Assembly: GCF_008369935.1 (NCBI RefSeq)
Contig: NZ_VTUZ01000019.1
Span: 62,001 to 126,000 of the forward strand
Length of the DNA: 64,000 bases
Reading direction: 5' to 3'
Source: Paraburkholderia panacisoli
Lineage (GTDB): Bacteria > Pseudomonadota > Gammaproteobacteria > Burkholderiales > Burkholderiaceae
Part shown: positions 1-9,000 of the stretch, piece by piece
How positions within the stretch are numbered: the stretch's first letter is position 1
Layout: each line of letters begins with the position of its first letter
Made by a program: the position numbers and the translations under genes
The notes under the pieces: model-generated
What the model was told of the DNA's origin: nothing
Seen by the model: the letters and a program-made list of their open reading frames with translations, nothing else
Databases searched by the model: none

Positions 1-1356
1 GTGCAGGCCGAATTCGGCCTGTGCTGCCCCGTCAGCATGACCGATTCGCTCACGCGCACGCTGCGCAAGTTCGGCGCGCCGGAACTGGTCGCGCGTTTCC
101 TGCCGATGCTGGCCTCGCGCGATTTCGACACGCTGTTCCAGGGCGCGATGTTCATGACCGAACAGGCGGCCGGCTCCGACGTCGCCCGCATCGCCACGCG
201 CGCGGCGCGTGAAACCGACGCGGCGTGGCGTCTGTACGGCGACAAATGGTTCTGCTCGAACGCCGACGCCGATCTCGCGATGGTGCTCGCGCGTGCCGAC
301 GACGCGCCGCCCGGCATCAACGGCCTCGGCCTGTTCCTGCTGCCGAAGACGCTGCCCGACGGCTCGCGCAACAGCTACCGGATCGTGCGTCTGAAGGACA
401 AGCTCGGCAGCCGCTCGATGGCGAGCGGCGAGATCGTGCTCGAAGGCGCGCAGGCCTATCTGATCGGCGAAGTGGGGCGCGGCTTTCACCAGATGGCCGA
501 CATGATCAACATGTCGCGGCTGTCGAACGGCGTGCGCGCGGCCGGTTTGATGCGCCGCGCGCTGACGGAGGCGCTGCACATCGCGCGCAATCGCGAGGCG
601 TTCGGCCGCAAGCTGATCGACATGCCGCTGATGCAGCGGCAATTGCTGAAGATGATGCTGCCCGCCGAACAGGCGCGCTCGATTTTCATGCGGATCGCGC
701 TGCTGCTCCCGCACGCCGACGCCGGCGACCTTCAGGCGGCGAAGTGCGTGCGCATCCTCACGCCGCTGATCAAGTTCCGCGCGTGCCGCGACGCGCGCCG
801 CGTGACCGGCGACGCGATGGAAGTGCGCGGCGGCACCGGCTATATCGAGGAATGGAGCGACGCGCGGCTCGTGCGCGACGCGCATCTCGGCTCGATCTGG
901 GAAGGCACCAGCAACATCGTTGCGCTCGACATCGCGCGGGCGGCCAAACGCGACGGCGCGCTCGAACCATTGCGCAACTATTTGCAGGATCTGCTCGGCG
1001 CGGCCGGCCTGCCCGCGGCCAGCCTCGCGTTGCTGCGCTCGACCTTGACGCGTGCTTGCGACGCGCTCGCGCGCGTCGCCGATTCCGGTCGCGACGAATG
1101 GGTCCGGCAGGCCGGCTCGGCGCTGTATCACGCGAGCACGGCCGTGCTGATGGCTTGCGAAGGCGTGCAACTCGCACCAGATTACCGACGGCTCGCGCTG
1201 GCGCATCTGGTGGTGCGCCACAAGCTGATGCCGTCCGATCCGCTCGATTTGCACACGGTGCCTGACGACATCGCAGTGATCGATGCGCTGGTCGATGGCC
1301 GCGAGGTCACGCTCGACGAGGCGCTGCAGCTGCTGCCGGCAGGGGGCGAACAATGA
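1..1356 (+). CDS. Acyl-CoA dehydrogenase, AidB-like (5' end outside window)
   Basis: Flavin-dependent acyl-CoA dehydrogenase; 451 residues are visible and the N-terminal alpha domain is cut by the window edge, so the GTG at base 1 is probably not the real start. Visible family marks are the FMTEQAAGSD flavin-binding stretch (about residue 52), RGGTGYIEEW (about 275) and EGTSNIVALD (301-310), which contains the Glu-Gly-Thr block near the active site. The long C-terminal helical part after residue 315 fits the AidB/isovaleryl-CoA branch more than short-chain enzymes. Its stop overlaps the start of the CoA-transferase gene (ATGA), so the two are probably translated together and act on the same acyl-CoA. 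The substrate cannot be read from the sequence. Confidence 0.85.
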   Translation: MQAEFGLCCPVSMTDSLTRTLRKFGAPELVARFLPMLASRDFDTLFQGAMFMTEQAAGSDVARIATRAARETDAAWRLYGDKWFCSNADADLAMVLARADDAPPGINGLGLFLLPKTLPDGSRNSYRIVRLKDKLGSRSMASGEIVLEGAQAYLIGEVGRGFHQMADMINMSRLSNGVRAAGLMRRALTEALHIARNREAFGRKLIDMPLMQRQLLKMMLPAEQARSIFMRIALLLPHADAGDLQAAKCVRILTPLIKFRACRDARRVTGDAMEVRGGTGYIEEWSDARLVRDAHLGSIWEGTSNIVALDIARAAKRDGALEPLRNYLQDLLGAAGLPAASLALLRSTLTRACDALARVADSGRDEWVRQAGSALYHASTAVLMACEGVQLAPDYRRLALAHLVVRHKLMPSDPLDLHTVPDDIAVIDALVDGREVTLDEALQLLPAGGEQ

Positions 1357-2579
1357 CCGCATCCGTGAACCGGACCGCCGGCCACGCCGCAGGCGCGCTG
1401 CATGGCATCAAGGTGATCGACCTGAGCCGCGTGCTCGGCGGTCCGTACTGCACGCAGGCGCTCGCCGATCACGGTGCCCAGGTGATCAAGCTCGAACCGC
1501 CCGACGGCGACGAAACGCGCGGCTGGGGCCCGCCGTTCTACGGCGACACCGCGTGGTACTTCGCGGGCGTGAACCGCAACAAACAGGGCATCGCAGTCGA
1601 TCTGTCGCGCGACGAAGGCCGCGCGATCCTGTGGAAGCTGCTCGAAGACGCCGACGTGCTGGTCGAAAACTTCAAGCCCGGCACGCTGGCCCGCTGGGGC
1701 ATGGACTACGAGCGCGACTTGCGCGAACGCTTTCCGAAACTGATTCACTGCGCGGTGTCGGGCTTCGGCCCCGACGGCCCGCTCGGCGGCTTGCCCGGCT
1801 ACGACGCCGCGATCCAGGCGATGACCGGCCTGATGAGCGTGAACGGCGAGCGCGACGGCCCCGCCACGCGCGTCGGCCTGCCGGTCGTCGACATGGTGAC
1901 GGGTCTGAATGCGCTCGCCGGCATTCTGCTCGCGCTTGCCGAGCGCGCGCAAAGCGGGCGCGGCCAGTCGATCGACATCGCGCTGTACGACTGCGGCGTG
2001 TCGCTGCTGCATCCGCATCTGCCGAACTATTTCGGTTCGGGCCGCACGCCGCAGCGCAGCGGTAACGCGCATCCGAACATCACGCCTTACGACAGCTACC
2101 GCACCGCGACCGCGCCGATCTTTCTCGCGGTCGGCAACGACCGCCAGTTCGCGAAGCTGTGCGCGCATCTCGGCGCGCCCGAACTCGCTGACGATCCGCG
2201 CTACGCCGACAACCGCAGCCGCTGCGCGCATCGCGAGCCGCTGAAGGCGGCGCTCGAAAGCCTGCTCGCGACGCACGAGTGCGAACCGCTCGCGCACGCG
2301 CTGATCAACGCGGGCGTGCCGTGCGGCCCGGTGCAAAGCGTCGATGTCGTCGCGACGCATCCGCACACCTTGCATCGCGCGATGGTGATCGAGATGGGCG
2401 AGTATCGCGGCATCGCGTCGCCGATCAAGCTGTCGCGCACGCCGGCCACCTATCGCAGCGCGCCGCCGGCGCTCGGAGCCGATACGCGCGAGGTGCTCGA
2501 CGCGTTGGGTATCGACGCGGCCACCCAGCAGCGTCTGTTCGAAGCGGGCGTGCTCAAGGCCGAGATGATCGAGAGCTAG
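1353..2579 (+). CDS. CaiB/BaiF family class III CoA-transferase
   Basis: A 408-residue CoA-transferase of the CaiB/BaiF (family III) type, which moves CoA between carboxylic acids through an aspartyl-CoA anhydride. The N-terminal VIDLSRVLGGPYCTQ and KLEPPDGDETRGWGPP blocks are typical of the family, and Asp180 in PVVDMVTG sits where the catalytic Asp is expected. Length is normal for the family. The start overlaps the upstream acyl-CoA dehydrogenase stop by four bases, which suggests activation and oxidation of one acid as a unit, with the MHS transporter downstream as a likely uptake system. Donor and acceptor acids are unknown. Confidence 0.88.
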   Translation: MTASVNRTAGHAAGALHGIKVIDLSRVLGGPYCTQALADHGAQVIKLEPPDGDETRGWGPPFYGDTAWYFAGVNRNKQGIAVDLSRDEGRAILWKLLEDADVLVENFKPGTLARWGMDYERDLRERFPKLIHCAVSGFGPDGPLGGLPGYDAAIQAMTGLMSVNGERDGPATRVGLPVVDMVTGLNALAGILLALAERAQSGRGQSIDIALYDCGVSLLHPHLPNYFGSGRTPQRSGNAHPNITPYDSYRTATAPIFLAVGNDRQFAKLCAHLGAPELADDPRYADNRSRCAHREPLKAALESLLATHECEPLAHALINAGVPCGPVQSVDVVATHPHTLHRAMVIEMGEYRGIASPIKLSRTPATYRSAPPALGADTREVLDALGIDAATQQRLFEAGVLKAEMIES

Positions 2580-2651
2580 CGCCAGCGGTTTTGCGGCGAC
2601 GGCACGCAGAAGCCGCGCCTTCCGGAAAACAACGATCTTGGAGACACAGAC

Positions 2652-3965
2652 ATGAATCGCGAGCCTCACGAACACGCCGGCACCCGGCAACCCACGCGCG
2701 CGGCGGCCGCCGCGTTTGTCGGCACCACCATCGAGTGGTACGACTTTTACATCTACGCCACCGCGTCCGCGCTGATCTTCGGCAAGCTGTTTTTCCCCGT
2801 CAGCGATCCGTTCTTCGCCACACTCGCTTCGTTCGGCACCTTCGCGGTCGGCTTTTTCGCGCGGCCCTTCGGCGGTCTCGTGTTCGGCCACCTGGGCGAC
2901 CGCATCGGCCGCAAGAAAGCGCTGGTCGCGACGCTGGCGATCATGGGCGTCGGCACGGTCGGCATCGGCTTCCTGCCGACCTACGCGAGCGCCGGCACCT
3001 GGGCGCCGGTGCTGCTGGTGCTGCTGCGCGTCGCGCAGGGCATCGCGATCGGCGGCGAGTGGGGCGGCGCGGTGCTGATGGCGAGCGAACATGCGCCCAA
3101 AGGCAAGCGCACGTTCTTCGCGTCGTTCGCGCAGCTCGGCAGCCCGGCGGGGTTGATCCTGTCGCTGCTGGCGTTTCGCGCGGTGGCGTCGATGGACAAG
3201 GAGGCGTTTCTCGCCTGGGGTTGGCGCCTGCCGTTTCTCGCCAGCGCGGTGCTGCTGGTGGTCGGCTTGCTGATCCGCTCGGGGGTCGACGAATCGCCGG
3301 AATTCAACGCGCTGAAGGCGCAACGGCGGGTGGCCGCGCTGCCGGTCGCCGAAGTGCTGCGCGACGCGTGGCGCACCGTGTTGCTGTGCCTCGGCGCGAA
3401 CGTGATCGGCGTGGCGGGCGCGTGGTTCGTCAACACGTTCATGCTCAATTACACGACGCAGACGCTCGGGCTGGACCGTTCGCTGATTCTCGATTGCCTG
3501 TTCGTGGTCGCGTTCATCCAGTTGTTCACACAGCTCGGCTCGGGCTGGTTCGCGCAGCGTATCGGCACCGGACGCTTCCTGAAGGGCGCGGCCGCGCTGG
3601 CGATGCTGTCGCCGTATCCGATGTTCGCGCTGGTCTCCACGGGGCGGCCGGTGGCGATCGTGATCGGCATTGCGCTGGCGGTGATGTGCATGTCGAGTTC
3701 GTATGCGGTGATGGCCGGCTTCATGTCGACCGCGTTCGCGGTGCGAGTCCGGTATTCGGCGATTTCGCTGTCCTACCAAATGTGCGCCGCGCTGGCCGGC
3801 GGCTTGACGCCGCTGATCGGCACCGTGCTCGCGCATCGGTATCCGGGTGCGTGGTGGCCGCTCGCGGTGTTCTATAGCTGTCTGGCTGGCGTTTCGCTGG
3901 TGTGCATCGGTACGCTGGAGCGCCGCAAGCGGGGCGTGGCGCATGGCGCCGTCGAGGCGGCTTAG
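2652..3965 (+). CDS. MFS transporter, metabolite:H+ symporter (MHS) family
   Basis: A 437-residue inner-membrane transporter with about twelve hydrophobic segments. The N-terminal FVGTTIEWYDFYIYATAS and the cytoplasmic loop GHLGDRIGRKKAL are hallmarks of the MHS branch of the major facilitator superfamily (ShiA/KgtP/ProP relatives), which import organic acids or zwitterions with protons. A GGAGA-like ribosome site lies about 8 bases before the ATG. It follows the CoA-transferase by 72 bases on the same strand and probably imports the substrate handled by the two upstream enzymes; the substrate itself is not deducible. Confidence 0.85.
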   Translation: MNREPHEHAGTRQPTRAAAAAFVGTTIEWYDFYIYATASALIFGKLFFPVSDPFFATLASFGTFAVGFFARPFGGLVFGHLGDRIGRKKALVATLAIMGVGTVGIGFLPTYASAGTWAPVLLVLLRVAQGIAIGGEWGGAVLMASEHAPKGKRTFFASFAQLGSPAGLILSLLAFRAVASMDKEAFLAWGWRLPFLASAVLLVVGLLIRSGVDESPEFNALKAQRRVAALPVAEVLRDAWRTVLLCLGANVIGVAGAWFVNTFMLNYTTQTLGLDRSLILDCLFVVAFIQLFTQLGSGWFAQRIGTGRFLKGAAALAMLSPYPMFALVSTGRPVAIVIGIALAVMCMSSSYAVMAGFMSTAFAVRVRYSAISLSYQMCAALAGGLTPLIGTVLAHRYPGAWWPLAVFYSCLAGVSLVCIGTLERRKRGVAHGAVEAA

Positions 3966-3974
3966 TCCGCCGGC

Positions 3975-4007
3975 TTTCCCGCGCGGCGAGCGGTGGCGCG
4001 CGGGAAA
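3975..4007 (+). terminator. Hairpin after the MHS transporter
   Basis: Perfect 11-bp inverted repeat (TTTCCCGCGCG / CGCGCGGGAAA) with an 11-base loop, starting 10 bases after the transporter stop. On the + strand it is followed by A residues rather than U residues, so it is not a textbook intrinsic terminator; it may stabilise the mRNA end or give partial termination before the racemase-like gene. Confidence 0.45.
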
Positions 4008-4143
4008 AAATTCAAAAGAAACCGGGCAGGAAACCGCTTTTCGTGGTTAACCCCACGTCATGCGCGGCCGACATGGTGTCATCCTCAAGCGCAAACGCCG
4101 CCCGGCCTTCAGGCAGACGGACAAGACGACGGGGGAAGTCAAC

Positions 4144-5658
4144 ATGAATCGCTTTCGTTCACTGGGTGTGGCGGCTGGCGCAGCGCAGTTCGCCAGCGCC
4201 GACATCCTGAGCAGGATGAGCGCCGCGTCGCGCCGCGCCGGCGCGGCGCGGCCGTTCGACCTGGTGCTGGAGCCGCGCAGCTGGCAAGGCCCGGCTGCGC
4301 CGCACGCGGCGAACGCGCAGTTCAAGATCCACATGTTCGACACGATGCGCGCGTTCGAAAAACGCGGCGTCGATGCGATCGTGCTGCCGTGCTTTCTCAG
4401 TCATACCTTCATCGACGAACTCACCGCGAATCTCGCCGTGCCGGTCGCCAACATCATGACGGCGCTGGTCGCGCATGTGCGGCGCACGTTTCCGTCGGCG
4501 CGGCGGATCGGCGTGCTGACTGCCGGGGCCATCCGCGAAAACGGCCTGTTTGAACGCTATTTCGACGCCCCGCGCTTCAGTGTGCTGCATCCGCGTGAGG
4601 GCAGCGGCGTGGACTGCGTGACGAGCGCCGTCTATGGCGACGAGGGCATCCGCAACGGGCGCGTGCACGGCCGGCCCGTCGAGTTGCTGCGCGCGGCTTG
4701 CGCGGACCTGGTCGCGCAGGGCGCCGAGATCATCGTGCCGGGACTGGCCGAGATCGGCCTCGTGTTGCGCGCGCTCGGCCCGTTCGAGGTGCCGCTCGTC
4801 GATACCAATCAGGTCTACGCACGCTATGTCGCGGCGGGCCGGTACACGCAGCAGGAGCGGCGTTTCAAGCTGGGCGTGGTGGGTGGCGTCGGGCCCGCGG
4901 CGACTGTCGATTTCATGGCCAAGCTGGTCCGCAATACGCCGGCCATGCGCGACCAGGACCACATCAAGGTGATCGTCGAACAGAATCCGCAGATTCCGGA
5001 CCGCACCGACGCGCTCGTCGGCGACGGCGATGACCCGACGCTCGCGCTGTATGCCGCGTGCAAGACCCTGGAAGAAGGCGGCGCGGATCTGATCGCGATT
5101 CCGTGCAATACCGCGCATGCATTCGTCGAGCGGATCCAGCCGGGCTTGGGCATTCCGATCGTCAACATGCTGACCTGTGCCGCCGATTACCTGCGCGAAA
5201 CGTTCCCGGGCTTGCGCGAAGTCGGCGTGCTGGCCACCTCCGGCACGCTCGCGAGCCGGGTCTACGAACAGGCGCTCGACGCGCGCGGCTTCGCGCAGAT
5301 CGCGCCGGGCGCGCCTGCGCAGGCGCGGCTGATGAACGCCGTCTACGGCCCGCGCGGCGTGAAGGCGGGCTACACGTCGGGCGAATGCGGCGACGACCTC
5401 GCGGCCGCCGTCGACGATCTGGTTGCTCAGGGCGTGCAGGTGATCGTGCTGGCCTGCACCGAGTTGCCGCTGTTGCTGCGCGACGCCGTGCTGGCGTGCC
5501 CGGGCGGGCGGGTGGTGCGGGTCGTCGATCCGACCGAGGTGCTGGCGCGGCGCTGCATCGCGTATGCGCTTGGCGGCAGCGGTGCACAAGCCGCCGTGAC
5601 TGGCTCGGCGGAGTTAGCCGAGGGCGGCGGGTTCGGCGTGGAAAGCGCGTACGGCTAG
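4144..5658 (+). CDS. Two-domain Asp/Glu racemase superfamily protein
   Basis: Protein of 504 residues built from two tandem Asp/Glu racemase-like domains; the ATG is chosen because GGGGGAAG lies just upstream. The second domain (about residues 238-485) has the full set: VVGGVGPAAT, the first cysteine in IPCNTAH (Cys321) and the second in LACTELPL (Cys438). The first domain (about 1-235) keeps the first cysteine in LPCFLSH (Cys83) but has VPGLAEIG, with Gly200, where the second cysteine should be. The second domain could therefore work as a two-base racemase or isomerase while the first looks catalytically altered. A role in D-amino-acid, hydantoin or maleate metabolism is possible; none is proven. 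Confidence 0.8.
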   Translation: MNRFRSLGVAAGAAQFASADILSRMSAASRRAGAARPFDLVLEPRSWQGPAAPHAANAQFKIHMFDTMRAFEKRGVDAIVLPCFLSHTFIDELTANLAVPVANIMTALVAHVRRTFPSARRIGVLTAGAIRENGLFERYFDAPRFSVLHPREGSGVDCVTSAVYGDEGIRNGRVHGRPVELLRAACADLVAQGAEIIVPGLAEIGLVLRALGPFEVPLVDTNQVYARYVAAGRYTQQERRFKLGVVGGVGPAATVDFMAKLVRNTPAMRDQDHIKVIVEQNPQIPDRTDALVGDGDDPTLALYAACKTLEEGGADLIAIPCNTAHAFVERIQPGLGIPIVNMLTCAADYLRETFPGLREVGVLATSGTLASRVYEQALDARGFAQIAPGAPAQARLMNAVYGPRGVKAGYTSGECGDDLAAAVDDLVAQGVQVIVLACTELPLLLRDAVLACPGGRVVRVVDPTEVLARRCIAYALGGSGAQAAVTGSAELAEGGGFGVESAYG

Positions 5659-6068
5659 TGCCGGGTTGCCGTCGCTCGCTCGCTTGCTTGCCTGTGTGCC
5701 GTATGCATGCGGTACGTGGCGGGTGGGAGGCGAGATGTTCCGCACTGCCGGGCCCTCTGGCACCTTCTGGCACCCCTTGACCTTCCTTGCTCTCCTTACG
5801 CCCGCCGCCGCCGCCGCGGGCGGCTCAATCCGTCCCTTCCAGATCGGTACGACGCTTGCTGCCGGGTTGAACGGCGCGGGTTTCCATCGCCGGTCACGGC
5901 CCGCAGCGCTGCGCCAACGCAGCCGTGTCGCGTCATGGAAAACTGTATAGATATACAGTATAGTATCCCGTTGCAAGCCGGGGCTCCAATGCGCGTAACG
6001 CGTTCATCGCGTAGGCGCACCTGCGTCGGCTGCACCGAACTTGCGCGGTCGCGAGGCGTCCGTGAGAG
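5659..6068. other. Intergenic region upstream of the double UvrA gene
   Basis: About 410 bases with no convincing gene. It contains a GCC/CCG-rich stretch near 5800-5825 and the SOS box at 5943-5958, followed directly by TATAGT (5959-5964), which could serve as a -10 element. No terminator with a T-run was seen after the racemase-like gene. Confidence 0.6.
5943..5958 (+). promoter_or_regulatory. LexA (SOS) box upstream of uvrA-like gene
   Basis: The sequence CTGTATAGATATACAG matches the LexA consensus CTGT-N8-ACAG exactly, with 7-bp symmetric arms around a 2-base centre and an AT-rich core as in strong sites. It lies about 110 bases before the GTG start of the double UvrA and directly abuts a possible -10 (TATAGT), so bound LexA would block RNA polymerase. 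This supports DNA-damage induction of the downstream gene. Confidence 0.85.
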
Positions 6069-9000
6069 GTGGCCCACTCATTCAGACGGTCGGAAAAATT
6101 GTCATCTAACGGCACTATCAAGATTCGCGGCGCGCGCCAGCACAACCTCAAGAACGTCGATCTCGACGTGCGGACCGGCGAAATGACGGTCGTCACCGGG
6201 CCGTCCGGCTCGGGCAAATCGAGCCTCGTGTTCGACACGCTGTACGCGGAAGGGCAGCGGCGTTACGTCGAAACCTTCAGCGCCTACGCCCGGCAGTTTC
6301 TCGACCGCATGGACCGGCCGCAAGTCGACCGGGTGGACGGCGTGCCGCCCGCCATCGCGATCGACCAGACCAACCCGGTGCGCAGTTCGCGCTCAACCGT
6401 CGGCACCATGACGGAACTCAACGATCACCTGAAGCTGCTCTATGCGCGCGCGGCCGAACTGTTCGATCGCAAGACCGCGCAGCAGGTGCGCCACGACACG
6501 CCGGAAACCATCTACGCCGAATTGCTCGAGCGCACCGCGCAAGACGAGCCGCGGCTGGTCGTCACGTTCCCGGTCGAGTTGCCGGAGTCCGCGTCCGAGC
6601 AGGAAGTCGAGCAGTGGTTGTCAGCGAGCGGCTATACGCGCGTGCAGGCGCAGCGCGAAGTCGATTCGCCCACCGGCAGGCGCAAGCTGCTCGATGTGGT
6701 GGCCGACCGCTTCCGCCTGCGTTCGGTCGACAAGCAGCGGGTGGTCGAGGCGATCGAGGCGTCGCTCAAGCGCGGCGGCGGCCGCGTCAACATCTACGTG
6801 CTGCCTGCCACGCCGGACGGGCCGCAGGGTCAGGACGCCGAGCCGCAGATCTGGCGTTTCTCCACCGGCCTGCACAGCCCGGAAAGCGATCTGCGCTACG
6901 CCGATCCGCAACCCGCGCTGTTCTCGTTCAACTCGGCCTACGGCGCGTGCGAAGTCTGCCGCGGGTTCGGCCGCGTGATCGGCGTCGATCTAGGGCTCGT
7001 GATTCCCGACGCACGCAAGACGCTGGCCGACGGCGCGATCAAGCCGATGCAAACGCCCGCCTGGAAAGAATGCCAGGACGACCTGATGCGCTACGCGGCG
7101 AAGGCCGACATCCGCCGCGGCACGCCGTGGGGCGAGCTGACGGACGCCGAGCGCGACTGGGTCATCAACGGTTCGCCGGATTGGAACGGCAAGTGGCAAA
7201 GCCATTGGTACGGGGTCAAGCGCTTCTTCGAATATCTCGAATCCAAAGCGTACAAGATGCATATTCGCGTGCTGCTGTCGAAGTACCGCAGCTACACGCC
7301 GTGCGAAACCTGCGGCGGAGCGCGTCTGAAAACGGAGTCGCTGCTGTGGCGCCTCGGCAGCAAAGCGAACGCGGAAGACGTAATGCCGGCCGCCCAGCGC
7401 TTCATGCCGCGCGGCGTTCAGTGGTCGCGCGCACAGCTCGAAGCGTTGCCGGGCCTGACCGTGCACGACCTGATGCTGATGCCGATCGAGCGCATCCGGC
7501 GCTTCTTCGACGAGATCAGCCTGCCGAGCGCGTTGCTCGACGATGCGCTGAAGCTGCTGCTCGCCGAAGTGCGCACACGCCTCAAATACCTGTGCGACGT
7601 CGGCCTCGGTTATCTGACGCTCGACCGGCAAAGCCGCACGCTGTCGGGCGGCGAGGTGCAGCGGATCAACCTGACCACGGCGCTCGGCACGTCGCTGACC
7701 AAAACGCTGTTCGTGCTCGACGAACCGAGCATCGGCCTGCATCCGCGCGACCTGAACCGGATCGTCGAAGCGATGCACCGGCTGCGCGATGCGGGCAATA
7801 CGCTGGTGGTGGTCGAGCATGACCCGTCGGTGATGCTCGCGGCGGATCGGCTGATCGACATGGGCCCGGGGCCGGGCGAGCGCGGCGGCTCGATCATTTT
7901 CGACGGCGCGCCCGAGGCGATCCGCGCGTCCGGCACGCTCACCGGTGAGTATCTCGGCGGCCGCCGGCATGTGGCGGACGCGGCGCACTGGTCGCAACGT
8001 CCGGTGGACGCCAGCACGCCGCGCATCGTGCTCGAAGGCGCGACGGAACACAACCTGCGCGATGTCACGGTCGACATTCCGTTGCAGCGGCTCGTCTGCG
8101 TGACGGGCGTGTCGGGCTCCGGCAAATCCACCTTGCTGCAGGACGTGCTGTATCCGGCCATGGCACGGCACTTCGGTCTCGCCACTGAAGCGCCGGGCGC
8201 GTTCAGAAGCCTGACCGGCGCGGATCAGGTCACCGACGTGGTGTTCGTTGACCAGTCGCCGATCGGCAAGACCGCGCGCTCGAATCCGGCCAGTTATGTC
8301 GGCGCGTTCGACGAAATCCGCAAGCTGTTCGCGAAGGCGCCGCTCGCGCAGCAGCGCGGCTACGGCCCCGGCATGTTCAGCTTCAACTCGGGCGACGGCC
8401 GCTGTCCGACCTGTGGCGGTTCGGGTTTCGAACATATCGAAATGCAGTTCCTGAGCGACGTGTATCTGCGCTGTCCGGACTGCGACGGGCGCCGCTATCG
8501 CGCGGAACTGCTCGAAGTGAAGATCGAGCGCGGCGCACCGGCGCGCGCGCTGAGCATTGCCGACGTGCTGGAACTGACCGTCAGCGAGGCTGCCGCCTAC
8601 TTTGCCAAGGATGCCGAAGTATTGCGCGTGTTGCAGCCGATCATCGATGTCGGCCTCGAATACGTGAAACTGGGCCAGCCGGTGCCCACGCTCTCCGGCG
8701 GCGAGGCGCAGCGGCTCAAGCTCGCGGGCTTCCTCGCCGAATCGGCGCAGGCGCGCAGTGCGCGCAGCGCGAAGCAGCCGGTCGCGAAGCGTCTGTTCAT
8801 GTTCGACGAACCGACCACCGGCCTGCATTTCGACGACATCGCCAAGCTGATGCAGGCGTTCGGCAAACTGCTGACCAGCGGCCATTCGCTGATCGTGATC
8901 GAACACAATCTCGACGTGATACGCGCGGCCGACTGGCTGATCGACCTCGGTCCCGAAGGCGGCGACGGCGGTGGCCGCGTGCTGTGCGCGGGCACGCCGG

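Noticed and set aside
1182..3944. 920-codon open frame on the - strand opposite the CoA-transferase and MHS genes
   Set aside because: Composition is typical of a GC-rich shadow frame and the + strand genes are unambiguous.
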